Shown: positions 34,647-47,056 of the stretch, one piece after another
How positions within the stretch are numbered: the stretch's first letter is position 1
How the letters are laid out: each line of letters begins with the position of its first letter
Assembly: GCA_010094045.1 (NCBI GenBank)
Contig: ML986580.1
Location: forward strand, 1,008,059 to 1,072,058
Direction: 5' to 3'
Origin: Lojkania enalia
Taxonomy: Eukaryota; Ascomycota; Dothideomycetes; Pleosporales
DNA: 64,000 bases
The notes under the pieces: generated by a model
What the model was told of the DNA's origin: nothing
What the model saw: the letters and a program-made list of their open reading frames with translations, nothing else
Database searches by the model: none
Translations under genes and position numbers: made by a program

Positions 34647-35045
34647 GTTGGAGATCCAGTGCGGTAAGTGAAAGTGAAGAGGCAGACAATCATGTGACTG
34701 TCGTGCTCATTAGGAAGGTACAAGATTTCAGTCGCAGCTGAAGATGGAGACCATAGGTTAAATGCCAAGTGATCACGGCGAAAGACAAGTATGTCGATGG
34801 ATGGCAGAGCTTGCGCACGAGAGAATGCGAATCGTGTTATGTATTAGTCTAGAAGGCGGATATATTTTAAGATGTACCCCGATAGAGGCCGAGCGAAGCG
34901 AGGAGTTGAACCTCGAGGTGTGCCATAATGGGCTTACCTATGTACGAACAGAGTTCTTTTAAGCATATGCCGAAAACCGTTCGCTGAAATCGTAACTTCC
35001 GCCTAAACACCCTACGCCATGCTAATGTAGATACCTACCAATAAC
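34647..35045. other. Intergenic, nothing recognised
   Basis: No gene seen. A hairpin-like string around 34902-34922 (GAGGAGTTGAACCTCG) mimics a tRNA T-arm but has no cloverleaf partner. Confidence 0.4.
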
Positions 35046-36674
35046 TTACCAGGCGGTGATATCATCTACTTCTACTTCGCCAAATGTGCTAGTCTTCGTT
35101 GCGTTCATTCCGGTATCATCCCTTGCAAGGCCATCCAAATGCGGGCTGCGCGACATGATCTCCGGAATTGTCTCGTCGAAGAACTCGAGCAAATATCCAT
35201 TGACTTGTTCAAACTCTAACAGGAACGCATCGTGCCCTTCAGATGAGTCTATTGTTTTCAATGTCGCGTTAGGTATGTGGGCAGCCAGCTCCTGCTGCTC
35301 AGCATATGTGAAGAGGCCGTCGGATTGGATACCGAGGACAAGTGTAGGCTGCTCGATCAGAGTGAGAGCATGGTGAAGGGCCGATACTGGGTCATAGGTG
35401 TCAGGATCCGTTCCTCTAGGATAGCGAAACCGGGATACGTCATGAGTGTCCAGTTTGCGTGTAATCGCAATGTAACAGTTCGCGTCAAATCGCTTGATGA
35501 ACTTCTCTCCCTGATATCGCAAGTAGGACTGCGCAGAGAAGTAAGTCGGAGTACGCTTTTTAGCCGAATTTTTGGTTTGGTCATTGCCAGTTGCAGTGGG
35601 AGAATCTGGACTTCCTGGCGATGTTGTGCCTGAGACGTGGTGGAATTCAAGATCTCCCTCAGTCGAGGTCTGCTGATTTGCGACTGCAACTGAACTGTTT
35701 GTGCGAGAAGGCCGTGGGGATCGGGCGTTCTTGTGGCCTTCGTTATGAATTGCCCAATGCTCATGGGACGGTGTGGACGAGCGGGGGAGCCCGCTTATAT
35801 TCTGCTTTTTAGACACATCTGGTGTGTTTCGACCGAAGCGTGCTTGAAATGAGTCCCGGCTGCGATAAGTCAAGAGCGCAGACATACGCGCAGCGCCTAG
35901 GCCGGTTGAAGGAGGGTCTTGGAACGTGTAGTAGCCATCGTCATACTTGGGGTCGCTATAGATGCTTTGCCTCTGCGCCTCACCCCAGCTTATCCCCCAA
36001 GCACTATACCGTGCAGAGGTCGCAATGGGAACTATACTCTTGACGTAGTCCTTTCCGAAGTAGGCAAATTCTAGAACGAGCATGCCTCCCATGGAACCCC
36101 CTACGACGGCTGCAATCTGCCGCACCCCGAGATCGTCCAGAACAAATTTGAACACACTGTTCCAATCAGTGCTACCCGTATGAGCAGGATGATGGCGGAC
36201 TCACTTCACATCGTCCCTGACAGTAGTTAAAGGGAACTCGGGACCGTATAGTCCCAGCGACGGGTTGTTGTCCTTCGCCGTGACTGGGCTTGCGCTGCCA
36301 TATGGGCTGCCTAGACTGTTCATGCATACAACGAAAAACCTTGAGATATCAAAGGCCTTCCCGGGGCCCCCAAGGAGTGGGCCCCACCAGTCTCCCACAT
36401 CTGCACTACCTGTGAGTGCATGACATATAACCATGACGTTGTCTCGGTTTGGCGATAGCGTGCCGTATGTTTTGTACGCGATGGGAACATTGTAGAGCAC
36501 GACACCAGATTCGAGGGTGACTTGGGGAATGATTGCGATGGTTTGGTCGGGTATCAAGCTAGCGAACGGGTTTTCGAGCTGGGAAGTTATCCTCTCTAGT
36601 TGCGCGTCAGTCTTTGTTTGTCGCTCATGCCAGAGGACGACCATAGAAAACCGTACTGTACTTATGCGCGCCAT
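35046..36674 (-). CDS. met2: Homoserine O-acetyltransferase
   Basis: Transfers acetyl from acetyl-CoA to L-homoserine, the entry to methionine synthesis by the sulfhydrylation route. Two exons: 36674-36205 and 36156-35046, with a 48-nt GT-AG intron; 526 residues. The alpha/beta-hydrolase nucleophile elbow GGSMGG puts the catalytic Ser at residue 178. The acid and His are expected in LGIQSDGLFT and SSEGHDAFLLE. Earlier landmarks are YKTYGTLSPNRDNVMVICHALTGS and FFVVCMNSLGSPYGSASP. A Ser/Thr/Pro-rich insertion of about 90 residues between the two hydrolase halves is common in fungal Met2. An in-frame ATG ten codons later (36644) is an alternative start. A TGACTCC string at 36770 is one base off the Gcn4/CpcA site. 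Confidence 0.93.
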
Positions 36675-37811
36675 TGGCGACGGGAGGGGTGCGGTCGGGG
36701 CAAGCCATAATGCCCGGCGTCATGAGCGTCGCGGCTCTCAGATATGGTGCAGGGTCGCGGGGCGGTGAGTGACTCCATTTTGTGAACAGTCATGAAACTG
36801 AATATTTTATTCACAGTTCCCATGTGCCGCTAACAATTCTCCAGAATGTCTTGGCGGACCGATGACGTGCTTCGCTAGTGTTCGCAGCGGCGTCTACACC
36901 TCGTGGATCTCCTCTTATTCACAACCCATATGAGTAATAGCAGAAGCAATTTATTTGGATGCGTACATATACTATGCTGTGTATGCTCTACTCGAGTCTT
37001 AATGCACAACTCGGCACACCCCCCTTTAATCACATTGCATATGGCTCCTTGATAGTGGACTTTGCTACCCAGCACCAAGGGGGATATAGTGTGTTGGAAG
37101 TCTCGTGATACTGATTAGTTCTTAGCCTTTGAGTACATGTCACATCAACAGCAGCTGCAACCCATAATATCGAGTTTGCCGGAGTGTTGGCGTTTGATCT
37201 ACGCAACAACGGCTCTCACGAAGGATCTCAACATGAGGACTAGCGGGCATGACCTGATAGTCCTCCAGTATTCTCTCATGTTCACTCAGGTATCAAACTT
37301 GGTCCAAGAAGTCCTGTTTCATTGTGAAAAGCTCTAAGGGTCAGACCCGTCTGGCAAACATCAAGCAATTGTTCGATATTTGTGGAGTTTTGTTTGGCTT
37401 ACCTACGTGCTTCCAAGTGATTCTCATCCCTACGCTTTATCTTGAACTTCTTGAGAAGCCATTTAATTGTTCTTATTCAATGCTTTCATTCTGGCCTCCT
37501 CGGCCGCACTGCAATTCATATTTCCTATTATCTATCTTTAGCAATCACTTTAAGTCTTTGCTTTGCTGCTCTTTAGTTTGCGTTCCACATGAACTTCGCG
37601 CGCAACCGCAAACTAGGCTATTGTAGTTTCGTTTCGCAATAATCGGCCTACAGAGACTACAGTATCATGCGCCTGGTTCAAGTACCACAAGCCCAGTCCC
37701 CAATTCAATACTAAGCTGCAAACCTCGGGAAACGCCGTGCTAACGCTTTAGTGTTTGCGATCATCCTCTAAGGCCATCATCACTGCAACATAAAAGGGAC
37801 AGCATGGCTAT
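36675..37811. promoter_or_regulatory. Divergent upstream region of met2 and the next gene
   Basis: About 1.1 kb with no recognisable gene. A TGACTCC at 36770-36776 lies about 96 bp upstream of the met2 start and resembles the general amino-acid control element TGACTCA (6 of 7 bases). A TGACGTG string occurs near 36862. Neither is proven. Confidence 0.3.
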
Positions 37812-37883
37812 ATGAGCAATTACGTGAAAACAGTTTCTTTCGAAGGGGGGGTGGATACGCTACTGCTCATCGACGTGGTAAAC

Positions 37884-38558
37884 ATGGCCCGCTTCGATCG
37901 TCAAAATGCTACTCCTTCACGACTTGTCCCTTCGATATTGGCTCAGGACGGATTGTCTTCATCCTTTTCTCGCGCCCGAAACTCTACTTCTATTCCTCCA
38001 AATTCTCCGTCGTCGCTTGCAGAAGCCAACGGACTCGATGGGACGATAATTCAAAAACCACATATTCCGCTTCCAGACCCTCGACTTCTTCGAAATCTTC
38101 GATCAGTCTCCTCGGTGCAATCAGACTCGTCAGACGAGGAGTCGCCCACGACTTCTATGCCGGCGCCTATAGTTCGCGACTCCCGTCGCTGGGCGTCTTG
38201 GGTCAAAGCAAGAGCACAATATGCTCGCGATCGAAGTGCTCGCCGTTCTTCGCCAGAGCAGCTTGAAACAATGTCCCAAGACCTTGCCAGTGCCCCGGAA
38301 GGAGAACAGTCTGTTGACATTGGGCCTAGGCGTAAGCTTTCAGCTTTTGTCAAAGAGGAGGAATTGAAGTTCCAACTCGATGAAAGAGTCGGTACTCCTC
38401 ATCTGAGCGAATTGCTACCTGGAGACGACGTGCCTACACAGCCGGGGGCAGATGAACTGAGCATGAGCGGAAAAATTGCTGCCCTAGAAGAGGCAGAGGC
38501 AGAAGTAGACGATGAGGAACATCCCGCACTCGATCCCCGGGGGAAAGCTGCGGCATAG
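37884..38558 (+). CDS. Hypothetical Ser-rich, probably disordered protein
   Basis: A single open frame of 224 codons from the ATG at 37884 (MARFDRQNATPSRLVPSILA); the frame also extends to 37812, adding 24 residues. It is rich in Ser, Pro, Arg and acidic residues, with clusters such as SSVQSDSSDEESP and a C-terminal acidic helix ALEEAEAEVDDEEHP. No domain, signal peptide or membrane segment is visible. Composition and clean length favour a real gene. RRWASWVKARAQYARDR is the most protein-like, possibly helical, stretch. I do not recognise the family. Confidence 0.6.
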   Translation: MARFDRQNATPSRLVPSILAQDGLSSSFSRARNSTSIPPNSPSSLAEANGLDGTIIQKPHIPLPDPRLLRNLRSVSSVQSDSSDEESPTTSMPAPIVRDSRRWASWVKARAQYARDRSARRSSPEQLETMSQDLASAPEGEQSVDIGPRRKLSAFVKEEELKFQLDERVGTPHLSELLPGDDVPTQPGADELSMSGKIAALEEAEAEVDDEEHPALDPRGKAAA

Positions 38559-38985
38559 ATGAAGCTGTTTGGAGCGCCTCGGATGGGAGTATTGGTGTTT
38601 ATGTAATTCTCACTTCCAAAGTGTGAATCAGCTAGGTGGCTCAAATGTTAGATCCGTATCGATAAAATCGTTCTTGAATCTTTTGGGACATGTAATTAAC
38701 GGTCGAATTCCTAAATGCGTTTTTGACGTGCATACCTAGAGATGCAGGCCCACCGCGCTCTCCACGTGGGCCTCAAGTGCGGGGTCCGTGCTCTAAAGGT
38801 TTATGGGTCTGGTCCAAAACGTCATTTTGGGCGTTTCACGGGCAAGCTCTTCCCTGACCAATAAAGCTCCAGCCACACCACAGACGCGCCGGGAGGTCCT
38901 CACGGTCTTAATTTAGCCATGGCCAGCTCATAGCATTCTTTCCTGTTACTCGCTTGCTCGACCGTTCTCTTTCGCTCCGCACAAG
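38559..38985. other. Short intergenic region
   Basis: Contains the 3' flank of the hypothetical gene and the promoter of the DUF155 gene. No element assigned. Confidence 0.5.
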
Positions 38986-40604
38986 ATGGCTTCAAGCTCG
39001 ACGGAGACTACGCCTCTAATATCGTCTATGTCGCATGGCTCGACGTCAGGCAGGGCAATGCCCCCGAGATCCCAGCGAACAGTTACCTTCAATCCGACTG
39101 TCACCTCAAGCAGTCCTAAGCAGTCCGCTCAATTACCATCCAAATCATACTACGGTACCTCCGCCGGTGCATCACACATTCCCACAACCCATGGCGGGCA
39201 ACCTATGCTCTCAACCCTCAACAACAAGCTTCGAAGAAGGAATAGCTCAGGTGCTCCTAGCCTCCCACCTCAAATGCCGATGCCGAAGATCGGCCCTCAA
39301 AGAACAACCAGAACTGCGCAGAAGCTGAAGCTGTTACCCGACCCTGAACAGGGCGAGGAAGCCGATGATGAAGAGAGTGGCCGCGATGTCTACGTGCAGT
39401 ACACGCGTATAAAGGATCCGACTGCTAGGAGAGATGCTGCGCGACTAGGCAAAGCTGACCGGGAGCGATTACCTCGAGTGACCGCCTACTGCAATGCTGC
39501 ATCCTATAAAATGGATGACCTCATGCGATTTCTCAAAGGCAAAATGAGGTTGAGGGGCGCTTTACCAAAACGGTTTGATGAGTGCATATACTCACCCTAC
39601 AACTACGGGGAAAGAGGACCGGAAAGCATAACAAGCACGAGTGTTCAGGACGGATATTCCGAGGAGCGCCCGAGAAGGTTCTCCGATAGCGCAATCGAGG
39701 TTGAACACCAAAGCGAGAGGCGAAGAGAGGATTTGATTGACCTCCATATAGACGGTGAAAGAACAGAGGAAGGAACAAGTGAGGAATTGGTGCGCCCTCG
39801 GCGACCGTCACGCCTAACTTCGGGGCCAGATCCCTCCCTAGACACACTAGATTTTGATACCCAAGTGCATACGCCAGAAGTATTTCTGTTCGAATACGGT
39901 ACAGTTGTTGTATGGGGGATGACTCCCCAAGACGAAAAAAAATTTCTCCGGGAGATAGCAAAATTCGAAGTGGATAAGCTAAGCAAGGACGAGATCGAGA
40001 CGGAGGAGTTCAATTTCTACTATACCCGCGAGTACCAAGCGCGAATCTACAATGACTTCATCAGTTTGAGAGACAAGAAGAATTATATGACCAAGCTTGC
40101 CATCAGCCACGCGCTATCCCAAAGCGTCAAGACGTCGTTATTCGAAGACCTCGTCGATAATACAATTGACGACACGAAGGACATTCCAGCCCAGATAGCA
40201 AGCTCTGGCAAGATAAACCTCAACAAGAAGCAGATCAATATGCAGATTGGCGAGTTGTTTATTCTGCGGATCAGCATCCACTTACAAGGCTCAGTGCTCG
40301 ATGCACCAGAGCTGATGTGGGCCGAACCACAACTAGATCCCATCTACCAGGCTGTTCGAAGCTACCTCGAGATGGACCAGAGGGTAGGGCTACTCACGGA
40401 GAGATTGAATGTGATAGGCGACCTACTTGCAGTGCTCAAGGATCAGTTGACAGTCACGCACGTAAGTTAATCAGAGCCGCTGCAAGGCAAGAATTTGACG
40501 TGTTTCAGGGCGAGCTCCTCGAATGGATTGTGATTATTCTCATCTTCGCTGAGGTGGTCATAGCAGGAATCAATATATTCGTCGATCTGCACGCAACCGA
40601 CTAA
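38986..40604 (+). CDS. RMD1/DUF155 family membrane-anchored protein
   Basis: Member of the RMD1/RMD8/RMND1 family. Yeast Rmd1 and Rmd8 are cytosolic proteins needed for meiotic nuclear division, while the mitochondrial branch supports mitochondrial translation; no presequence is evident here, so I favour the Rmd1/Rmd8 branch. Two exons: 38986-40461 and 40509-40604 with a 47-nt GT-AG intron; 523 residues. The N-terminal 110 residues are Ser/Thr/Pro-rich and probably disordered. The DUF155 core starts near RVTAYCNAASYKMDDLMRFL and continues through FLFEYGTVVVWGMTPQDEK and KLAISHALSQSVKTSLFED to LMWAEPQLDPIYQAVRSYLE. A single C-terminal transmembrane helix (WIVIILIFAEVVIAGINIFV) is encoded mainly by exon 2, so missing the intron would lose the anchor. 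Confidence 0.9.
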
Positions 40605-41122
40605 CTTCCACCTCTAGCTTGTACAATATAAATCTTTGATTCATTTGTTCATATAGTATGCACCTAATTGGGCGATTTAGAAACGTGTATAGATATTGCA
40701 AGATTGGGAAGTGGCGTGTAATGGCGGAAGGGAGGGCTGTCAAAGGAGCTTTGAGACAAGGGACCCTAGGGGTCGAACTCCGTAGCGAGTGGTAGTATGG
40801 GAGAGGGGTTACAGCAGACCGCGGTGGGACGCGAAGTAAGACTTCCATAGATAGAGTCCTGGAATGTACCACTACTGCAGCTGCAGCAGTTGCAGTCTAG
40901 ATGCGTTCTCCACGGTCGGCTCGATGGCGGTTCGTCGTGGTGGTGGTAGTAGGGGCGGTTCCTGCTCCTGGTCAAGATTGCGGAGGGTATGACGCCAAGA
41001 CTCGGCTTCGCGGCGACCGCAACCCTGTCCCATTTCGAGATGCACCCTTTCGCAGTTCCTGGCCTCTGAACGAGCCATGAGAATACCTGCTTCCTCAACT
41101 ACGCCCCAATGATCCGTCCCAG
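40605..41122. promoter_or_regulatory. Region between the DUF155 gene and pik1
   Basis: About 520 bp with no gene of its own. It holds the 3' UTR of the left gene and the promoter of pik1. No motif assigned. Confidence 0.5.
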
Positions 41123-44100
41123 ATGAGTTGGAGTCTGCTTGAGCGCTTCATAGAGTCGGATCACTTCAATCACGATCCTTCGCTCACTGTTGCGTACCTT
41201 TCGTGAGTGCCCCAACGTCCCCGTTACGCCCGACCGCCGCTCGACACTGCCACAGCTGCGAGAGCTATTCGCTGACCACGGTTGTTTGCTGCAGGCGATA
41301 TGCGGACCACGTCGGCATCCATTATGTCCTCTGTACGAAACTGCGGCACTTTGCATACGAGGAGATTGAATTCTTCCTTCCCCAGTGCGTCGGCCTCTGT
41401 GACATTCCCCCGTCGCCGACCATAGCTCACACTGAACAGACTATGCCACCTCATTATCAGCGTAGACAATGAGTCGATGGCACTGGAGGAGTTCATAATA
41501 GATCTGTGTGAAGAATCAGTCAATGGGGCGCTCCTGGTGGGCAGGACACGTCGCTTGCCGAGATATCGCTAACATGCTGCCGTAGACTTTCTGGCTCTTC
41601 CAAACTTACCTACACGACCTCGCCAGTGACCCGAACTCGAACGCATTCAAGACATGCCGGCGGATATACAACAAGGTCCAGCGCATTGTATTCGGGTCCG
41701 CGGAGCCGCAGCGGCGGGAAAAGATCAAGGAGAACATCTTGCCCGTTACCGTTCTTTCCAGCCTGGTACTTGCCAGTGTTGCCGCGCCGTTCCTCCCAAT
41801 GCATGCGGGACCGCTCGCAATTGCCCAAGCCCGCAAGCCACGCCCGGCGGAGGATATTATCTCCGATAATGTGCAGACTCAGAAAGTAGGACGGAGCAAT
41901 ACGGTTGCCGGGGCATCTCCTAGGATCAAGCAAAGACGTGCGGGTCACGGGCAACATTCAGATCCGGAAGATGAGCGGTCCTCCCGGTCACCTACTCTGC
42001 GGGGAAAGGAATCACAGGGCCCGAAAGATCTAAGAAGAAAGGCGGCGCGTCCTACAAATGCTAATCGTGTTGTTTCAGCACAGCATAGACCATCTCTTCT
42101 CTCTGTGAGCTCTGAAGCACGCCTAAGCTCGTCCTCTTTGCCTGACTTCCGGAGCCCTGGGGCATCGCCGCTCCCGACACCGCCAGCCACAGCCCTCCCT
42201 GTCGAATTAGCACCCAAGCTGGGCCACCACTCGCACCGCAAGCATACCCACGCGCCAAGGCCACTGACTCCGACCGCCTTGTCCCGTTCACAGAAGGTGC
42301 GGTTATTGCGGTCTAACTACTTTCGGAATGAGACACAGTTTTTGAGCGCCCTGGAAGATATCTCGAATCGCTTGGTGATTGTCCCAAAGCCGGCTCGTCT
42401 GAGCGCTTTGAGAGCCGAGCTGGCGTTGATCGCCCAGGACCTCCCCGCCGAAGTCGACATTCCCGTCATTTCTCCCGCAACTCTCAAAGATGGTGTCGCT
42501 TCCCATAGCCAGCATCATCGAATAGTCAGAATCAACCCCGCCGAAGCTACTAGCCTAAACAGTGCCGAAAGAGTACCGTACCTTCTAATGGTAGAAGTGC
42601 TGAAGGGAGATTTCGACTTTGATCCCGACACAGAGCAGAATCAACAATTGTTGGAGAAATTGATGTTGGAGAAAGGAACATCCAAACGGAGGCTTTTTGA
42701 CATCACAAATGCTGAGCACTTAGCACATGATAAAACGCCGCCGAATGGCGCCGATAGCGTGTTTGAGCCTGCAAACGGAGATCTTGGAAGCACTTCTCTC
42801 ATGAAAGATCTAGCCGAAGTCGATCTTGCGTCCGGTCTTTCGCGGGTAGCAATAAGTAGCCCAACTATTAATGGCAAGGTTCCAGCGCCGAGGTCCTCAA
42901 GCGGAGCTAACACCATGTCTTCAATAGCAACCGCTTCGACTCCAAGAACATCGGATATGGAAGTGAGCAGGTCCAATAGTCCTGGCCCGCGCAAAATGAC
43001 TCTCCCTGTTGGGCGGGGTGTGCAAAGTGCTGACCAGCCGGATTTCTCCGCACTTGCAACGCACATGCGGGCGGCTGCTCAGATGCTCGCCCAGCTGGAA
43101 GCTAGTAGTTCAAAACGACCAAAGAATGAAGTAGCTGCCATCAAAGCCAAGATCATTGCAAGCATGCAGAGTCTAGAGGAGCAGAACTTCCTTTCGGAAG
43201 ACGCTACGCCCACTTTTGATACCATCATGGCTGGATCAGACCCAGCGGCTGTAACCGCAGAGCCTGAAGAGCTCGAAGAGGGACTACCTGTTGCCACCAA
43301 TCCGGGCGCAGGAGCTGCGCGTATGGAGAATGACATGAAGACCGGAGGTATGCGAAGAAAAGGCGATCGCGATGATCCTAGCGCCGCAACCTTTGGTGAA
43401 GAATGGAGTGCTAAAAAGGAGCGCATTCGACGGTCGTCACCTTATGGCCACATGAAGAACTGGGATCTCATCTCCGTCATCGTCAAAACAGGAGCCGACC
43501 TTCGGCAAGAGGCATTTGCGTGTCAACTGATCCAGATTTGCACCAAGATTTGGCAGGAATTAGACGTTCCTGTTTGGACGAAGCGTATGCGGATACTAGT
43601 CACAGGTGAATCCTCTGGTCTCATTGAGACCATTAGTAATGGTGTCTCTTTGCACTCCTTGAAGCGTAGCCTTACCCTAGCGAGTATCGCTGCCGGAACG
43701 AATCCTCGGAAACGAATCGCGACCCTCAAAGATCATTTTCTCAAGACATTTGGCGAGCCCGATTCAGATAGCTATGCTGCTGGTGTTGATGCATTCACAC
43801 GCTCCCTTGCGGCCTATAGCATCATCTGCTATGTTCTGCAGCTCAAAGACCGCCATAATGGTAACCTACTCATCGACAACCAGGGCCACATCATCCACAT
43901 AGATTTTGGTTTTATGCTATCCAACTCGCCCGGCTCAATGGGTTTTGAGGCGGCACCCTTCAAGCTCACACAAGAATATGTCGATGTCCTTGGAGGTGAT
44001 AAATCACCCGCTTTTGAGGAGTTCAAGTCCCTGTGCAAGAAGGCATTCCAGGCCCTCCGAAAGGAAGCGGAGAGGCTCATCATGCTGGTAGATATGATGG

Positions 44101-44342
44101 GTAGGCAGAGTAAGATGCCGTGTTTTGCGGCTGGTGCGGCTGGTGTGACGAACTCGCTCAGGGCGAGGATGATGCTGCATCTTAGTAGAGAAGAGGCGGA
44201 GGTGTTTGTCGAGGAGTTGATCGCGAAGAGCGTGGGGAGTTATTATACCCGACTGTAAGTCTCCACTTTAAGCTGTTTTGATACTATGCTAACAAAAGGT
44301 AGTTATGATACCTTCCAATACCGCACTCAAGGCATATATTGA
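41123..44342 (+). CDS. pik1: Phosphatidylinositol 4-kinase Pik1
   Basis: Type III PI 4-kinase that makes PI4P at the Golgi and in the nucleus for vesicle traffic. Five exons: 41123-41202, 41295-41384, 41440-41536, 41586-44254 and 44303-44342; introns 92, 55, 49 and 48 nt; 991 residues. The N-terminal lipid kinase unique helices start MSWSLLERFIESDHFNHDPS and continue RYADHVGIHYVLCTKL and FIIDLCEESVNGALL. A long disordered middle is Ser/Pro/His-rich. The kinase domain includes ESSGLIETISNGVSLHSLK, the catalytic loop DRHNGNLLID (Asp844) and HIDFGFMLSNSPGS. The unspliced frame stops at TAA 44256, inside the GTAAGT donor; splicing adds the family's normal end, YDTFQYRTQGIY. All key residues are present. 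Confidence 0.95.
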
Positions 44343-45158
44343 TTCATTTTGCTCCTTTCGGTAATTCAGTTCGTCCTTGGATTTGAAAAATACGAGCTTT
44401 CAGCTAAACGCATCTGAGCAGGCGGTTCATCAAATAAGCCTTTTTCGAAAAGGGTGTGATTCTGGATAGGTTACTACATCATGAATCTGCATTTTCTGGA
44501 GTAATGGGTTAGTAATTGGATATGGCATTATTCGGGTGTGATGGCGGCTTTTGTTTGGATAGGTGGGGTGTAGAGAGGATGTTGAATAGATTGGTGTGAT
44601 GTTAACGGTCTATTTATACCTTCAGAGAAGAGAATAGTGTTGTTGAAAATAAGGAGATTACTCGCTTCACAGACATTTAAAATGTCCATCCTCTCTTGCT
44701 TCAACTATAGACGGCGTTAGCACAGTGTTAGCACAGTAAAGCCCCTTCCATCCATCTTTGATTAACGACTACGCTATATCACTCTGGAAATGGAAAACAA
44801 CGTCAATGGCGATTAGCCATAAGTAAACCACATATTCTAAAATATACTTAATGTCATCCAACTGAGAACCAAAATGATATTCCCTTTCTCCTATGTGGAT
44901 ATCCTACACAAGATCATACTAGATAGAGAAAAAAAGCAATTGAGATATACTACATAGAAATGGTATCGAGCATAAATGATCCTCCCATTATACCTAGATG
45001 ATCGAAAATTCCGATTTGTCTCTATGCAACGCCATATATATACCCTGCCGAGGCCCCACAAGGAGATGCCTAGCCTCCTACAGAGTCGCACCCGTGATCT
45101 TAGCAACCTTGGCTTTGGCAGAAGCTAAGTATGCAGTTGACAGATTGGAAAATCGCGC
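44343..45158. other. Convergent 3' region of pik1 and the ZIP gene
   Basis: AT-rich 816 bp between two convergent genes. It contains a small direct repeat, GTTAGCACAGTGTTAGCACAG, near 44716. No gene or terminator structure is assigned. Confidence 0.5.
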
Positions 45159-46583
45159 TCAATGCACGTGTCCCACCTGAGTTATGAGCGGAACCAACAT
45201 TCCGATCAACACGGTGATGATGTCGGATTTTGAGAGCGTATTCTTCATTCTGTGGTCGACGTAACCATTCGCGATTGGCTCATCATGCGTATGAGATGAG
45301 GTTGACTCGGTCATAGAATGCATCGCCACATACCTGAAGCAGTTAGCTATAAATGTACCGTTGACAATCAGGAAAACTTACAAAAAGGTTCCCCCAGAAA
45401 ACAGCAGCACCCACCCCGTTGTCCAAGTCAGTCCGTCATCTCCTCCCAGTCGAGCTCGCCCTAGAGCATGCACGATTGACCACGTGACAATAGCGCCAGC
45501 TGGAGCGGCTAGGCTGAAGAGAAGCAGGTGAGTTCGCGCCGTGCGTTTGGAGAATCCTTGCTTTAGCAGAACCGATGTAAGGCCAAAAGCAGCCGGGGCC
45601 TTGTGGAGCATGATCGCTAGGAAGATGACAAGTGATAAGGAAGTGGAAGGCGCTGTCGAAGACGCACCCAGGGCAATACCGTCGGCACATGCATGGATAA
45701 TTAGACCAATGGTAGTGGCTGAGGATCGGGGACTAGGCGTGGGTTCAGGTTCCGGGCCAGGAGACAAGGCATTAAGGGTTGCTGAAGAAGAATTGTGTGG
45801 CCCCCTGGACAGATCGGAAAGCGATATATGTAAGGGCTGATACTTTGGCTTTGATGGAGACAGCGCTTCCGGTAAATGATCAACTAGGAACATCAAGATG
45901 AAGCCGAGGATGAGCGCAACACCGATGTAAGCGTGCGGTTCCGGAGTCTCTCCATCGTGGTGTTCATGATCGCTGTCCTCGTCTTCCTCTTCAGGCGCAT
46001 GAATTCGAGTATGGCCTTCCTTGTGGCCCTCAGTCGAATCGTCATCGCCACCTTTTTGCGCATGCTCCTGAGCCAGGGCCTTCGCATCCTCCTGCTCCTG
46101 TTTCGTCTTGTCCGAGGCCTTGTCCGCCGGTGTCCTCTCAACAATGATGTCCCTTGGTGCCTTGACTGCGCCGGCCTTTAGAAAGTCTGAGTCCACTCCC
46201 TTAGACCTCTGCATCGCTGGGAGGTCCTTCAGATGGTGGTTGATCCCCTTCTGCTGGCTCGAAATGGACGGGAGGTCGATGCCTACTAGACTCCGAGAGG
46301 CATGCGAATGTGTTTTACCAGTGCTATACATAGTCTCGATGCCCTCCGGTATGATGACAATGAGCGATGTCCCTACGAGCACGCCGGTGCCGAGGAAGGT
46401 CATGATGCGGAGCTGGCGAGGCGATAGGGAGAAGGAGAGCGGGAGTACGCCGGCCAGGAAGGAGCTGGCTGTGTAAGCGCCGTGGAAAAAGCTGCAGCAC
46501 CATGGTGCAGCATCAGATCGAGGTACTCACGCAATTGCCATGATTGTGCTCAATGTGAGCAGCATAAACAGGCCGTCCCACAT
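45159..46583 (-). CDS. ZIP9/Atx2-like metal transporter
   Basis: ZIP-family divalent metal transporter of the SLC39A9/Atx2 branch; yeast Atx2 moves manganese at the Golgi, animal ZIP9 moves zinc. Three exons: 46583-46531, 46464-45382 and 45333-45159; introns 66 and 48 nt; 436 residues. Helices seen in order include MWDGLFMLLTLSTIMAIA (exon 1), SFLAGVLPLSFSLSPRQLRI, TFLGTGVLVGTSLIVIIPEG, AYIGVALILGFILMFLVDHLP, the metal-binding HACADGIALGAS, LVIFLAIMLHKAPAAFGL and an end helix DIITVLIGMLVPLI. A cytosolic loop of about 110 residues carries His/acid motifs (DSDHEHHDGETPEPH), as usual for ZIPs. The metal carried cannot be told from sequence. It is divergent from hat1. Confidence 0.9.
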
Positions 46584-47056
46584 GTTGAGTGGCACAGAGC
46601 GAGCGTCGGAGGTGAGCCAGGAAACAGGGAGTCCCAAATGGATAGGAAAACAAAAGCGCCTCGTGAGAATTACTGTATGCGGTCCATGCCGTGGGGATGG
46701 TGAGAGTGCGCCGTCGTTGAAGGGTCCGGTCGGGCGGTGGTGGTGGTGGAGAGAAGGATGAGGCGCCCAAAAAGACAGACTGGTCAACCCAGCCCGTGCT
46801 CACTACTGCTGCACGCTACAGGGGACGCACGGACGGAGGCCGATTTCCCGCCGCCGCGGTCCCAGATGAGCCACTAGAAACGCGTTCAATCGCGATCAGC
46901 CGCTCCATCTTCACCGAACAGGAGCGACGCGATTTACGGCCTTTCTCGACAGCCTCTACATCGCCAGTTCTTTTGCCAGTAGCCTAGTTTCATTTGTGAC
47001 GTGCCATCTGCCACCACATCTAGCAGCAATCACCGAGCGTGCCGGCCCCCCCACCA
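46584..47056. promoter_or_regulatory. Shared promoter between the ZIP transporter and hat1
   Basis: A 473-bp gap between two divergent ATGs. Open frames here are extensions of neither gene. No metal-response element is evident by eye. Confidence 0.5.

Noticed and set aside
34895..34930. tRNA-like T-arm (GAGGTTCAACTCCTCG on the minus strand) with a distant possible acceptor match
   Set aside because: No A-box, D-arm or anticodon arm fits between the would-be acceptor strands, and the spacing is about 95 nt without a long variable arm.
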